64,000 bases of DNA, from contig NW_002476025.1 of assembly GCF_000189635.1 (NCBI RefSeq), positions 62,001-126,000 on the forward strand, read 5' to 3'. Positions 47,520-61,900 of the stretch are shown piece by piece (within the stretch, counting starts at the first letter, position 1; the number at the start of each line of letters is the position of its first letter). The DNA is from Tetrahymena thermophila SB210 (taxonomy: Eukaryota > Ciliophora > Oligohymenophorea > Hymenostomatida > Tetrahymenidae). Made by a program: the position numbers and the translations under genes. The notes beneath the pieces were generated by a model. It did no database searches, was not told the origin of the DNA, and saw nothing but the letters and a program-made list of their open reading frames with translations.

Positions 47520-50517
47520 ATGAATTAGAGATTGAAATTGCTGGCCTAAAAAAAGGAAACTAATATTTGTAAATATTTTTTCATTTTTTTTTTCATTATA
47601 ATTATTTTTTAATCAAAAAAGCAAGCGCTGCAAACTTATCAACTTCGAATGTTCAAAATAGTAGAAATGCAAATATTGACTCATCTATTATGTCTGATGA
47701 GGACGACAATCATAATGATATATTGTCATTTTTATAAAATGATAAACCCATTTAGGCTAAATCAGAAAATATTTAACAATTGAACAACTAATCAAAAGTA
47801 AAGTAATCCAATTTAAATCAAAATTAACGATTAGCTTAGCAAGTATAAACTAATCAAGTTCCTTTTGATGACAATTCTAGGTTTGCTAAAATGTCAAAAT
47901 AAGAGGAAATTTCTTATGCAGAATAAGAAAATTACAATAAGAAGAAATTAAAGAAGCCTTTTTCAAATGTTAATCCAGTTTTAATGAAGTTCTAAAATAA
48001 ACAAAATAACTAAAAAATGTAAATAAATTAATAAAATAGCGAAATTATTGAGCCAAAAATAGAAGAAGAAGCTACAAACTTAGAAAATGAAGATTTAAAT
48101 TCTGACAATATAGATAAAATATTTTAGAGAGAGTAAAGCTTTGAAAATGAGAATAAAACTACTTAGCAAAAAGATTAAAATACGGTAAACAAAAGACAAT
48201 TTAGTGTTTCTGTTAATAGTGTTGAAAATAAAGCAAATTAAAATGATTCTAATAATTCATTAGTAATGAGAATTTAAGGAAAAGTAAATGAGTAGAAGCC
48301 AATAATGCCTTCACCAAATAAACCAGAAAATTAAACTATATAAGATAAGGTTTCTTTAAATCAAAATGTTAGAGGCTTAAATCAAATTCTTAACACTAGT
48401 GAAGACGATGAAGATGAAGATGATGACATTGAACACTTAAAATAAATATCTAAATCAACTTAAAATACTCAAATGACTAAACCTCAGTAAATAAATTAAA
48501 ATAAATCAAACCAGAATTCGAAGTTTTCAATACTTCCAATAATGAAAGATTCACTATCTGAATAAACATTTTAACAAAAGCAAGCAAACTCAAAAGAATA
48601 GTTAAATAAATTAAATTAATAAAATACTATGTCTTAAAATAGAAATGACCAAGATCTTTCTATGTTTGATGCTCTTTTTGAGGCTAATGAAGAGATATCT
48701 AGAATAGAAAATGAGTCTAATAAAATGGATGAAGATATGGACGATAAAAAATCAGTTGCTGACATGAGTATGTTTATATAAATCCAGTAAGAGTCTGAAG
48801 ATGATGGAGATGAAATAGCTCTATCTAAAAAAGTAATTCCTTAAATGAATAACCAAAAACCTAATTAAATTCAGCAAGCATCAAGCAGTAAAATAAATAA
48901 CAAGTTAAATGTAGGCTTGTAAAACACATTAAATAAATACAAAGATTAATAAAATATATAAATGTAAAATTAACCTGAAAAAGAGCCAACAAATACAGAA
49001 AATAAATAAAATAATTTATTTTCTAAACAAAAATAAACATCATTAAATTATATTTAAAATAAATTATAATCTAATACAAACCAAAATTAATAATAATAGC
49101 TTTTATAAAAATTTAATGTAAACAATTAATAACAATCAGGATAAGTTAAACCATAGATTAACATAAATAGGACTACCAATATAGTTGAAAATTAAAAATT
49201 TAATAGTAATAATAACGAAGAAGCTGGTTTCATGCAACAAAAAGCTATGAAACAACCCTCATTAGTTGAATAAATACCTAAAACAAGTAGTTCTTTCTTA
49301 TAAATACAAAATAAGCTTCAAAATAATAAATTTGCTGAAGATTAATCACTCTCAAACTCTGTTTTAAACATGAGTTATGTCGATGAAAATAAAAAAATTA
49401 ATAATATTTATAAAACTCCTGTGCAAAATTCTAAAACAAATAATTATTAATAAAAAATTACATAATACTCAATGAATAGTCAAAAAGAAGATGAGGATGA
49501 TTTCTATAAAAATTTTGAAAGCAGCTATCAGAATATTATGTTCGCAGCTAAACCTAATGACAATAATAGATTCAATAACAATACTAGAAATATGAACAAC
49601 TTTGAAGAAAGTATGGATCTGACTAAAGGAAATATTTCTAGAAATCAAATGAATAATACCAGTTACCTGAATACAACAAATAAAAAGTAAAATAAGAAGA
49701 ATATTCCTTAAGTTACTCCATATAAAATTAATTTGAGGCTATACCAAAAGAAAAAGAAAATAAAACAAAGTGTAGAGGAATGCAAAGTCTGGCATTACTA
49801 TTTGGATAAAATGTATAACCTTACAAGCTAGCAATTTGAACTCAAACTTGCTAATTCAACAATACCTAAAGAATTAAAAGAATACAATATAAAATAAATA
49901 TTCAGAGGGGTTTTCAACAATAAAAAAATACCTTTTCTAGCTGTTATTATGATTGAATATGAAATATTGCACTAAATTGTCAAAGCTACTCTTTTAGTAA
50001 TTTTATAAACTTTTCAAATTTTATTAATTTATGAATTATTTATTTTAATTCTTAATTAAAAGGACTTCTCATGCAGTATAATTGGTTCTTTTTCAAAGAA
50101 TTTGTTTATGGATGATATAGGAGAAAACAATCAAAGTCTAATTATTAAAAAAGAAGAACCTGAAGATGAAGAAGAAGGAGATTAAGAAGACGAAAGTGAT
50201 GATGATTTTATTAACAGAAACAACAAAATGAGTATTGAAGGAGATTAAATACCTTCATAAAAGTAAGATAAAAAGAAAAAAGAAAAAAAGATGGATTTTT
50301 CTACTGTGTATACTCTAAATCATGAGAGAGGAACTTAAATTTCCCTGAAACTCAATACACTACTTGTGTTGAAAGATGTAATAATTTATTAAATAAATAA
50401 AATTATTTTAAATTTTTAAAATATTAAAAAAAGGTAACTGTAATCTAGCAAAATGAAGAGCCTCCTTTTTTAAATATAAGTGAAAAGAATGTAGTGCAAG
50501 TTGTTTATCCATTTTGA
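47520..50517 (+). CDS. Long disordered protein with HROB-like OB-fold C-terminus
   Basis: Four exons (47520-47568, 47622-49996, 50063-50377, 50434-50517) join in phase to 940 residues. The first about 720 residues are Gln/Asn/Ser-rich with acidic patches (SEDDEDEDDDIEHL) and no clear domain. The ordered C-terminus reads YKINLRLYQKKKKIKQSVEE, WHYYLDKMYNLTSQQFELKL, FRGVFNNKKIPFLAVIMIEY, FSCSIIGSFSKNLF, an acidic insert, then GTQISLKLNTLLVLKDVTVI and EEPPFLNISEKNVVQVVYPF. The order KIPFLAVI...SIIGS...GTxLxxxxLLVLKxVxV...LNI...NVVxVV follows the pattern of HROB (C17orf53), the OB-fold protein that activates MCM8-MCM9 in recombination and crosslink repair. An acidic/Lys insert splits the fold. The match is by pattern only and moderately sure; any OB-fold protein is an alternative. 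Confidence 0.6.
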
Positions 50518-51748
50518 TAAAATATATATGCATAGTGTACTTAATCATATGCTAATTGTGTTTATAAAGATTCTTATTATAAATAATTTTTATGATTGAT
50601 TATTTAAAATCATCTCAAAATAATATTTTTAATTTTACCAAACAAACAATAAAAATACAATATTTTATTTATTTTTGGAATTAATTTTAATAATACTTCA
50701 ATTAATACTAACATTTTAAGGAAAGCATAAATAAAAAAATTTAAACAGTAAGATAGCATTAAATCTGAGGTGATTTACATTCGTTTTATCACATATATCA
50801 TAAATATAATATTTGGTTAGTAGAAACCAAAATAAAATATACTAATATTAAACTATAAAAAGCTTACTAATGAAAATAAATATTTTCACCAATTTTTTAT
50901 TGATAATTTTTAAAAGAAAAAAAACTTAAATATATGTGGAGATATTGAAAATCAATCAGTAATAAAAAAATTAGTTTTATTTAATTTCTTGGCTTGAATT
51001 GTATGTAATAGTTGTTTCTTATGTATAATTCGATAATTCAAAAATTAACTTAAGATTTAAATAAACATACTGATAAAAAATATTAAAAAAGCTTAACAAA
51101 TTCATAATAAAATTTCATTTAAATTTGCTTTGTATTTTATAGATAATCTTTTGAAGCATCTCTCTTACTCACTCATTTTGAGCTTTAATTAAGATATTCT
51201 AAGTTTTATAAAATTTTTAATAGGTAAATTCATAACTTATGAATCAATATTTGCTTATTTATATGCTTTTCTGCTTGTTTGCATGCTAACTTTTTTCTTT
51301 GTTTATTTAACTTTTTAAACGCAACTGAGCGCTATTTTTGAAGAAGATGTATATTTTAAATTACTTATCACTCACTCATTTAATTAATTAGATTATTTAA
51401 TAGATAGGGATTTTACTCTTCAAATAAATCGCAAGTTAAAATATTATTAGGATATTATTCTCGTGATATTTTTTAATTGGAACTTAAGAAAATTAGGAAT
51501 GAATAAGACCAATATCAAAAAAATTAAAAATTAAAAAGAAAAGAATTTTAGATTTAATTTAATAATAAAACAAAAATTAAAAAAAAACATCAGAAGAGAT
51601 TAGATAAGTAATTTATAAATAAAGCAATACATCAATATTTAGTGAAATAATATCTCCGCATACTCATCAATCAAGAAATATCATTTCCAAAACTGAATTC
51701 TAAAAGATTTTTTGAAAATGTATTTCATTTTATCTTCAAGCCAAAATC
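50518..51748. other. Spacer upstream of zinc-finger gene
   Basis: AT-rich with no gene visible. It presumably holds the zinc-finger gene promoter and possibly 5'-UTR exons. Confidence 0.55.
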
Positions 51749-53425
51749 ATGCTACAACAACCAACCATTTTTTCTATAACTATTTAAAGGTACGGATACA
51801 ATTAACCTCAAATGTAAGATTTTGATCATTAGGGTTCATCTTAATTGCAGATGCCCCAAGCTAATAAGGTAATAAAATTTCTTGCAAATGCGAGATATTC
51901 ATTTGTTTCACCTTACTTAATTCAATTCATAATATAAAAACAGCCTTAGTAAGCCAACATTTTAATCTCTCCTCCTCCTGCACAAAGTAAATATTTACAG
52001 AATTTGTTTTTTACATTTTTATAGCCAGTCACAAAATGTCTATAAAATAAAACAAAAAGGCTCTTATGAGGATTAAGTTAACTACTACTAATAAGAAGCA
52101 TGCAGACTTTACATAGCAAATGTAGTATTGACAAACTAGGTAACAAAGATTAGATTTATTTAAATTAAAAACTCTCTAAATATGAATGAATTTAATAAGA
52201 CAGACCGACCTGATATTTAAACATATGAATTTATTTAATATCTGCACATATATTTATTTATAGATTATGAATGAATGAATGTGTTTAAACTTATTTACCA
52301 ATTTTAAAGAGGAATTTATATTTTTTTCTATTGACTGGAGGTTGGTTAAAATCAATTAATTTCTTTCTTTTTATGAAAATTAGGTGAAGGAACTCCTTTA
52401 AGAAAAGAATGATCTACTATAAAAATATTAAAAATTAGAAGTAAGGAAATTAATTTTTAAAAATCAACTAATTTTTGATTTCTTCCCAGCCCATTATTTT
52501 AAATTAATAATTTTTTTGCTACTCTTCTCTATAACCGCACTTGACTCCCAAATATAAGATATACATATAACTCTGAAATTCTAGATTTAGCCATTGATTT
52601 ATTTATTAAGTGCTTAGTTGTTTGGCAGCCTATCTATATATTTTTTGAATTTAACTCAAAGATATAAATCATCCTAATCAAATCAAAATAGCTCAAATAA
52701 TTAGCAAAAATAATAAAAGGCATTCAAATAGCTTAATTAATCATGTTTTTTAAACGCTAGAGGAGGAAGAAGTGTTATTCAAATAGCAAATACTAACTAA
52801 GGGCTTGATAAATAGTTGCTGATTAAATTAAATATTTCACTATTTTTTAATAGTAGGAAGGGAGGTTATTCTTAACTTAGAATAAATTAGGAAATTTTTA
52901 TTTCTAAATTTAATTCAATTAGCAAATATTTATTTGTGTGAAAAAATCGAAATATGAAGTTTTATTTTTAGAATATTTATTAATTTTTTGTTCTGTAAAT
53001 GAAATTAGAAAAGATAACTTGATACTTAACAAAGCTTGGCTGAAGAAAAGAAAAAAAGACATAGAAGAGCAGCCCATGAAATAGAAAGACACTACAAATG
53101 TCCTTAAGAAACATGCTAGAAATCATATGGCTCAGAAGGTTCATTAGCTTAACATATAAAGCTCAAACATCCAGATTTCTTCTAGATCATTTCTGCAAAT
53201 ATTTCTCAGACTCTACAAGCTATGCGTGTAGATCAACCTTTAGATTCTAAAGCAGAATACACTGATTATGATGAAGAAGATGAGTCCGATACTTCTTCAA
53301 AAGGAAAATGTAATTTAAATAGCTATCAAATTGAAAACTTTTTAGGAAAAGCTAGCAAGCAAGCAAGCAATCAATCAATTTTACTGATTTCCCCTATAAA
53401 AAAAATATAAATTTTTAAGATATGA
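51749..53425 (+). CDS. C2H2 zinc-finger protein, multi-exon
   Basis: The last three exons join in phase. About 52023-52139 ends CRLYIANVVLTNQ; 52384-52440 gives VKELLQEKNDLLQKYQKLE, a short coiled coil; 53009-53425 carries EEKKKRHRRAAHEIERHYK, the finger CPQETCQKSYGSEGSLAQHI followed by KLKH, and an acidic tail (YTDYDEEDESDTSS). The finger has spacing C-x4-C-x12-H-x4-H. A single C2H2 finger with a basic lead-in suggests DNA or chromatin binding, but a lone finger may bind RNA or protein. Upstream exons are less certain: MLQQPTIFSI near 51749, then YGYNQPQMQDFDHQGSSQLQ, then a possible exon NILISPPPAQ. I could not make the phase agree across the 51990-52025 intron, so start and first exons are provisional. 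Confidence 0.65.
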
Positions 53426-55503
53426 AAAAGTTTTAATTAAAGAAAATATAGCAATAAAAGCTTCTTTGATCAGATTATTTTTTATTAAGTGATTATTATT
53501 TACAGTTGGAATAATACTTCAATTTTTAAAAAATTAGAAAAATAGAAGGATAGCAAAGAAAAGTGAAGTTAAGTGAATGTAAAACTTTCCTCACTCTTCT
53601 CTTTTTCAAAGTAATTAAAGTATAAACAAGGATGAAAGAAATGATATCTGATTATATATATCCAACAATCTATTCTATCACTCATAAATCAATCTTATTA
53701 TTTATCTCAATATATGTATTTCCTATTCAAAATATTGTCCTCTTATAAAACTTACAAATACCTTGACCTTTTTTTTTCTTCTTAATCGTCTTCCAGCTAT
53801 TTATTATCAATCTTCACTTCGATAATAATATCTCCCAATTCGTTAATTTAAGCTATCTTTTTCCGATTAACACTCTTTTCTGTGCAGTGTGCAGGCAAAT
53901 AACCAAGATTATATTAAATCAGAGCAAGGATAGTATTATAAATAAACAAACAAACAAATCTTAGTTAAATTTAAAAAATATAAATGAGATGCTAAAATAA
54001 GCTGCTGCCTGGATTAAGATTGAATTAGATATATTTAGGTCAATAAATACCATGTGATAAGTATAAAACGACAAAATAAGGAAAATATAAAAAAGCATAT
54101 AATTAGAATAAATTAATTTCTTTAATTTAATGTTAGCTCAAAGATCAGATATATTTATATATAAACGCTCTAAAGTCTTTTATCCAAACTCCTCTTATTC
54201 TGTGATTACATATATACCTAATTACCCATAATTCATGCATTTATCTCGTTTGCTTAACTTATATTATATATTTATATTTCTGTGTAGATGAAGATTAATT
54301 TGTTTTCGTGCTTCCTCAAATTGATTTTTCTCTCCTTTAAGAATTTACATAAAATATATTTACAAAAATTATAAACTTTAAAAATATCAAATTTACAAGC
54401 TTTACAAGTATTATCTAAGTATAAAATTTATATTAGATTACATTTACCTAACATATGAATTAGTATATCTTTACTATTTAAGGATATTTATATTTGTATA
54501 CAAGTTATTTAAAGAATAATGTTATTATTGTTAAGTAAATTTTATAGGAAGCTGATTCTTTTTTTATTGGTTTAAAAGAATTTATGTTTTTTATATTCAA
54601 TTTGATATTCTTTTACATGAATTGTTTAGTAATTAAATTATTGATTAATTATTTAGAAACTTAATTAATATCAAAAACTGAGAAAATTTTTAAAGTAAGA
54701 TATTTTATCAATTATTTTTTCTTTGATTTTTATGTAAGCATTAAATTTTAATTTCTCATAATTCCTATATGATCTCATAAACATAAATTAAATTCAGCAT
54801 ATTATTACTTTGAATATTCAATATATTTCATTATATTGCATCTTACCAAAAAAGACCTATTAATACTCTCAGTTATTGAAAAGCTCATTTAACTTAAAAA
54901 AGAATTCGAATTATTAATTTATAAATTTTATGAATGTTTATCTATCTCGCTTAAATAATAAGATCATCATTTAATTTATTAAAACTTTAATTTTTTGTAT
55001 TGCTTGTTGATGAATATATTTATTTACCTTTCGTTATTTGGAGACAAAGACTCCCATTTACTCTGATAATTTACAAATCTAAAGCTAAATTAATAATATA
55101 TAAAATATTCTAAATAATAATTTTGATTATTCTCTTTTATAAAATTGTTTGATTTAGAGAATAAGCTAAATATGAAGTAAATACCTTTAAAATAAATCAT
55201 GCATTTTTAATCAATTTTAGGGAATATATAATAAGTTCAAAAAGGAATTTAATAAATACATCAGTTGCATTTTGATAAATTTATATAAGATAAATACTTT
55301 TATTAGAGATTTTATAATATAATTGTTATTAAATATTTAATTCAACTGTCTAATTATTTATTTATTTATTCATTCAAAATTTTACAATATTTTAATTATT
55401 TTATATTAAAATAATTGCTTTTTAGTAATTTAATAGTTGGAAAAATATTTTAATCATTTTTTAACAGTTATTTCATTTATTCTAAAATTTAGTTTATAAT
55501 AAG
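53426..55503. other. Long AT-rich spacer
   Basis: About 2.1 kb between the convergent 3' ends of the zinc-finger gene and the next minus-strand gene. I scanned both strands with TGA-only stops and found no protein-like frame and no recognisable RNA. Confidence 0.55.
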
Positions 55504-57911
55504 TCAAATCTTAGATTTCACTTATCTGTTGCAAATGGAGCAATACATTGTAGTTATATTATGGCGACATTTTGCTTAAAGATATTCTTTCCTAGTTATT
55601 TTCTTACTTTAATTTATTTTTTATGTTGAATTAAAATTACTATCTTACAATGGTTGTTATTGTTATTATTATTGTTTTTATTGCTAAATATCGGGACTAA
55701 ACTAAGCTAATTATTAGATTTCTCTATATTTTTAAAGATCTTTTTCTAATTACACCAAACTACTACATTAATTCATATACTTCTTAGCAGAATATACCAA
55801 AGGTTAGCAACCTTATTAGCCTTAAGAAGGCTTTTAACTTTTAACTGAATAATTATTAAGAATATCGAAATTATCAGAGTTTATTAATCCAGGGGAATTT
55901 AAATTTAAATTCAAAGAATTCTAAAGCTTCGCAGATGAAATCAATTTATTGTGGCCATTTGAGTCTAAGCTTTTTTCGACTTGGTTAGAATTTTAACCTT
56001 AGAATTAGCTTACATTTACATTTTGATTAAGTTACTAAGATAAAATTAAATTTTCTTATTTATTGTTACTTTCTAACAGATTTTTTGAATTTAGACTATT
56101 AATTAAAGGAGTAAATTCAATTTTTTCTGTATTACTAAATCTCATGCTTTCTTCTAGCTCATAGAATTTTTGATTAATACCAATTCTCTGAAGAGATTAC
56201 TATTTACACATAAAATTAGGATTAAAATTAGGTTTTTGAGAATAAACATTTTATTAATTAAAAATGTTATAAAAAATTGAGTATATTCAGCAATTGTTTT
56301 TTACGTTTTAGTGGATTTGATTCATGATTGTGCAGCAATTATTTTTAAATTCTTTATTTATCTTTTAATAAAAATAAATTTATTGATAAATTTTAATTGA
56401 AAACAGATACATATTTTTGTAAGTTAAAAATTAAAATTTCTATAATTTTAGAAAAAGATATTTTTATAAAAAACTAAAATAATCCTTATTCGTTTTGAAT
56501 TTTGAAATGAAATAATTAAGATTTATTACTCTTTTTAGCTAGACATCTGTTTATTTAACATGAGGAGGGAAAGTAGGGTGATTGATTGAAGGCTACTAAA
56601 GAGATACTCTTGATAGTGAGTTAGAAGATTTTATAAGAGAATCAAATTCTTTACAGCTCTTTTTACAATCATCATAAACTTTGAAGAATACATCTTTAGA
56701 GTACTATTCTTTGTCACTTTAAAATCTAAGTCTAGATTGCTGATAAATTTTAAGATTAAATAATTAAAAATTAATTTATGATTAAAAAAAGAAATAAAAT
56801 TTTGCTAATAAAAATCGAAATAAATCCAATTATTTTATTTTTAATTAATTAAATAATGAATTAATTAATTATCATAGTGCATCAAAATTATTGCAAATTT
56901 GGAGTTTATTCTTTTCTCAATTATCCTTGAACAACTTTTCATGTATTTGTTTGTTTACTAACCAAATTTCAAATATAAATCCATTTTAACAATTAAATTT
57001 TTACAAAGCTATCTTTCTATCAATATGAATAAATATTTTCGATACAGTTCCAGTAAAAAATAATGCAATTATTGTTTGTTATTAATCTAAAAACTGTAAA
57101 CAACAGTAGTAGTTAGTTGGTTTTATGAAATAGAAGAAACTTTTATTAAAAGAATTCTGAAAATCAGATAATTTTTTTTGACAAAAACTAAATTTACAGA
57201 TGAACTATAAACCCTTTTGACTTTCTTGTATTAAGTTTTTCCGTTTTCAATTATTGAGTTGATAAATTTCTATTGGTTTGCAGAAAGAGATCTGTTACGT
57301 CTTAATTCGTTTCTTTCTTAAAGCGTTTATGAGTATTCTCTACTTCTACGTCTTGATTCTATTTCTTCTTTGTCATATAAGGTAGGGAAATTATAAAAGC
57401 TTTCCAAATGAACGATTCGATTAACTATTTATTCATTTTTGTTTAAATATTTGGATTCTTGTTCAACATCAGGTTAATTTCGGATTAGTCTATTTCTAAG
57501 TTGAAAAATGCTATCTGCTAATTTGTTTTCATCTTTAAAATTGCTCTTTTTGATACTGGAAAAATCAGTAGAAAGAGACCTCATGTTTGTAGAATCGTTT
57601 TCTACTTTTAAAACATTAACTCTACTTGGAGTTATAAGCTAGTTGATAGCTTATGGATCTAATTCTACTGTTCTTCTCTTTTTAATAGCAGAGCTCTCTC
57701 TTGACATTTCTGGTATGTAATCTACTTCATGAATACCTAAACCTTTAGTTTCGTAATGAGTACTTGATTCTATTTAAGTAAATGGATTGGTGCTGGTAGA
57801 ATTGTATGAAGTTTAGGTGCTTGATCTTTTCCTCTCTTATGAATTGGAGTAATTTGTATCATATAAACTGTTAGGTTGCTACTTCTTGCCACTGCGCAAG
57901 TGCTTCATCAT
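55504..57911 (-). CDS. Gln/Asn-rich protein with C-terminal Cys/His cluster
   Basis: From ATG at 57911: MMKHLRSGKKQQPNSLYDTN, then a basic/Ser-rich region (ESSAIKKRRTVELDPQAINQ; DKEEIESRRRSREYSQTLQE). An intron begins at about 57201. A second exon near 56745-56540 reads RFQSDKEQYSKDVFFKVYDD, then CKKSCKEFDSLIKS. The last exon (from about 56260) is Asn/Gln-rich with a poly-Gln block at about 55630-55690. It ends with KCRHNITTMYCSICNRQVKS before TGA. The terminal Cys-x-His...Cys-x2-Cys arrangement could bind one zinc. Intron ends between the exons are approximate. I do not recognise a family; basic RRR/KKRR patches could be nuclear signals. Confidence 0.6.
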
Positions 57912-58937
57912 TTAGATTTAAAACTAATTCATTTAGCTAAGTCTTGTCCTATGTATTTACTTTTATTTAAATATAAGCTTGCACTTAATTTCTATCTTCT
58001 TTTTTCTATGTGTGAATGTATATATTCGTATTAAAATTCTTTATTTAATTAAATTATGTTTTAAATATTCAGCTTACTTTATTTGACTAAAGGTTTTTTA
58101 ATACAATTTTTGTTTATTTGGCTGATTGATTATTGATTCTCTTGGAGAATTGAATTTTTAATTATTATTTATTTTTGTTTGATGAAATAAATAAATAAAT
58201 AAACAAAGGTTATACATACAATAAATTTTAAAGATTATTTATCAGCACTAAATTAAATTTGTTCATTTCAATTTTTATAATCATAACCGTATATATTTTT
58301 ATAGCATTTAATTTATAAATCCTTTCATATATGATTGGTTAATTATTTAGTTAATTAAATATTCCTTTAGTAAATTTGATCTTATTTATTATTAAATTCA
58401 TTTTTATGTTAATAAATCTTTATATTTATTAAGGGAAATTTAAATAAATATTAAAAATAAATACTAGATTTTAGTTTGATTAACTCTCATAATTAGTCCA
58501 TCAAAAAAATTTTATCATTAACTTGTAAACTAAATTTACATACGAGCAATATAGCTAGCTTGCTTCTCCTATTTTTTAGATGGTCTTTTTTTTGCTATTA
58601 ATTTTTGATTTTAATTTTCCTTTGTATTTTCTTAATAGATTTGATATTACAAATCATTTTGATATATTAAATATAGATAGATTATGTATTTAATTTCATT
58701 TATTTGTTAAAAAAACAAAACTTACTTCAAAACCTTAATTAATTAATTAAGCTTTTATTAGCAAAATAATAAAAAAAATAGTATTTTTTATATCTATCTT
58801 TCAAAGTAGCAACTAAGTAAATAAATAATTGTTGAACTCAAGCTTCAATACAATTTTTTGCAGATTATTAGTTCATAAACAGTTGTTTAGATTCAAGTAG
58901 AGTAGTTTCTAAAATTTTATCTAAAGGTTTTTAAGCG
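57912..58937. promoter_or_regulatory. Divergent intergenic region
   Basis: AT-rich spacer with AAATAAATAAAT repeats near 58188-58205, containing promoters for the two flanking divergent genes. No motif is recognised. Confidence 0.5.
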
Positions 58938-61900
58938 ATGGGAGATTAAGGAGAGTATAGTTAAAATGACCAAGTAATATTTATCATTATTAAAAGATAT
59001 AGACTTTAAATTAAAAATGATCAATTTTTCTGTTTTAAGAAAATATTTATTTTCATTTGCAGTTAAAATATTTTTTAAAATGATAGGATTTATATTATTA
59101 AAAATTTAATTCAACACCTTTTACATTTTTTTTTTACAGTAAAATTATGAAGAGAGCTACGAGAGCGATATTTAAAAAAAATTTGAAAGAGAATTATAAA
59201 ATATGGAAAGGTCCAGATAAAAGGAGACTTATAATGGCTAAGAAGATTATAATGACGGTTATCAAAATGAATAAAATTAGGACGATGATCAATAAAATTA
59301 TAACAACGAAGATTAAGGTGAAGAATATAATCAATAGCAAGAAGAATATAATTAAGAAGGTGGAAATGATGGAGAATTTCAAGATTAAGATCCAAATGTA
59401 GAAAATAACCAGTAAGATTAAAGCTATGAATAATAGCATCAATAAGATTATGATTAATAGAATCAAAGTTAAATGCATGAAAACTCTTAAAATTTACCAG
59501 AGGAGAATCACGACAATTTCGACAACGAAGAAGTTTCTAAAAAAGTAAAATATTCTATTTGATGACATTTAGATTAGATTATTAAAACTAATTATAATAT
59601 TTATAAAATGATCAAGAAAATATTTTTAATAGATAATAATAATAATTTAAATTAAGGCATTATTTATTTGAAATATTTTTATAATATTGATAAAAGGTTG
59701 AAACTCACTAAAATGATGATGGCAGTATTACCACTGTCACATATACAACAGTAACTAAAACTAAGAAAATTGATTTATAAGATTACTCTATGCCAACTAT
59801 AGAAGTATAATATACACATTTAAGAAATCCTTATTTATGGAATTTATTAAATTTTAGGAATAAGACACTGATAAGATCACAAAACATACGAGGCATGGTT
59901 TGAGTAAAGAGAAAAGTTAAAGCCCTAATTAAAATAAAAATATTTTTAACTCACTAGATGAAGTCTCTTAGCAAAAACTTATAATAAAGTAATTTGCATT
60001 ATTTTTGAGCGATTCTTAAGAAAGCATTGAATATAATTAGGTCTTTAAAAGAGGAGTTAAAAGATGAAAGAGAGATAAATACTATATAAGCTTTAGAAAT
60101 TGAAAGTCTCAAACAGTTAGTGAGAAAGCTTCAAGGAAATATAGAAACTTTGTAACTTTAAATAAAAGGAGAGCAAAATACATAATAAATGTCTTCTCCA
60201 TAAAAGAGTGAAAATAGTAAAAGAAATGAACGAATTTTTAATCAAGTTAAAATGTAATTATTTAAATAATGTAAATAAATTTTTATGAAATTCATTTTTT
60301 TAGATATTAGTCTATGGAAGTTAAGAATACTAAACAAGATACATCTATCACCAATAAAACTTAGAACTTAAAAAATAATGAACAGGAAGAAATGGGTGCA
60401 AGCGAAAATGGATAACAAAATCAAGAAAAAATATACTTAACTACATTTTAGAAAAGCTTATGGATACCTTAGAAAGAGAAAATGGCTGAAAAATAGTTGT
60501 ATGAAACTCCTGTATAAGAATAGGAACAGAAATTAAAGACATTGAGACCCTTAAAGAAAATAACTCCTAAGGATAAATAATAATTGTAGCAAAGTAAAAT
60601 CAATAAAGATTAGAATAGCTAATCTGATATAGAAAGCAAAAGTAAAAAGAAAACAGATGCAAGTGTTTTTGATGAAGAACTTTCTAAAATTGCTAAGTAA
60701 AATAAAGAATAATTCGCTGCAGTGTATAAATAGAATAAATTAAAGCTAAGATAAGAAATGTTTGAGGATTATTAGAAAAGAAAATAGGAGCTCTTAGAAA
60801 AGAGAGAAAACAGAAATAGATTAGATGCTAATTGGCAAGAATCTCTTCATCCAGTGTCAAGAGCTAAGAGTGTAAAAAACATCAGTGTCAACGTTTTCAA
60901 TATGAGTGATAAGCAACATCGACACGATCTAAGAACACCTAGCTACATGGAGAGATAGATGTAAACAATTTAAAAGGAAATGGATAAAATAAATTCTAAA
61001 TCTATATCTAATTTACCCACTTTAGAAAATGGATACTCTCCTAATTCTATTAGTTCTATTGCAGCAGGTATTCAAAATTTAAGTGTTTATTTATTCTTCA
61101 ATAATCATTTTTAATTTTTAAAAGGAAATAACTTAAAAAAGTAAATCGAAATAAAATCATCTATAAGCATTCCTAACATTTCTTAATCGCCCGATAATTA
61201 ATTTTCTAAGTCATAAGTGAGTAAAAAGAAATTATTTTTATATTAAATAACTGATGCTGATAAAAATTATTTGTTGAAATCTCACCAATATAAACACTTG
61301 AAATTGAGCAAGGAAGAGCTTAAATAACAGTAAGAAAACATAGAAAATTTAAAAGAAAAACACAAAGAAGAAGAATTATAGAAGCTAGAAAGATACAACT
61401 AATTGAAAGTGTCTCCAGAATATTGTTTGATGAGGAAAAATTCAGAAGAAATAAGAAGATCTTAAGTTTAATCAGCTAAATCAAATCATAGAAAATCTTA
61501 AGAGTAGCACTCAAGTTCACAAATTAGAGTTTCTTATCCAGCTTTATCTGGATTACTTTCTTAAAACATAAATATGAATTAAAGTAATAATTTAGACAAG
61601 GATTAATTTTTATCCTCCTCTACTTCTTCCAAAGTAGTGGTGAAAGGTAATCCATACTCTTTGGAATCGAATCCTTAAAAAGAAGAACCTTATCCTCCTA
61701 CTCCTAAGAAGAAAGTAAAATCTTAAATAATAACAACTTAGATAACTACAACAAATGCCACTTAGTCTGTGTAGCATCCAGGAATTAATAATCCATATGT
61801 TATCTCCAGCATCAAAAAAAGCAAAGATGGCAATAATCCCGAAAATAATATATGGGAAAATGATTAGGATTAGCAATAAAAGAAAAGTGCCTCTTAAGAT

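Noticed and set aside
59111-59478. Minus-strand hydrophobic ORFs
   Set aside because: Antisense to the acidic Gln-rich exon 59140-59544, which joins in phase to its neighbours.
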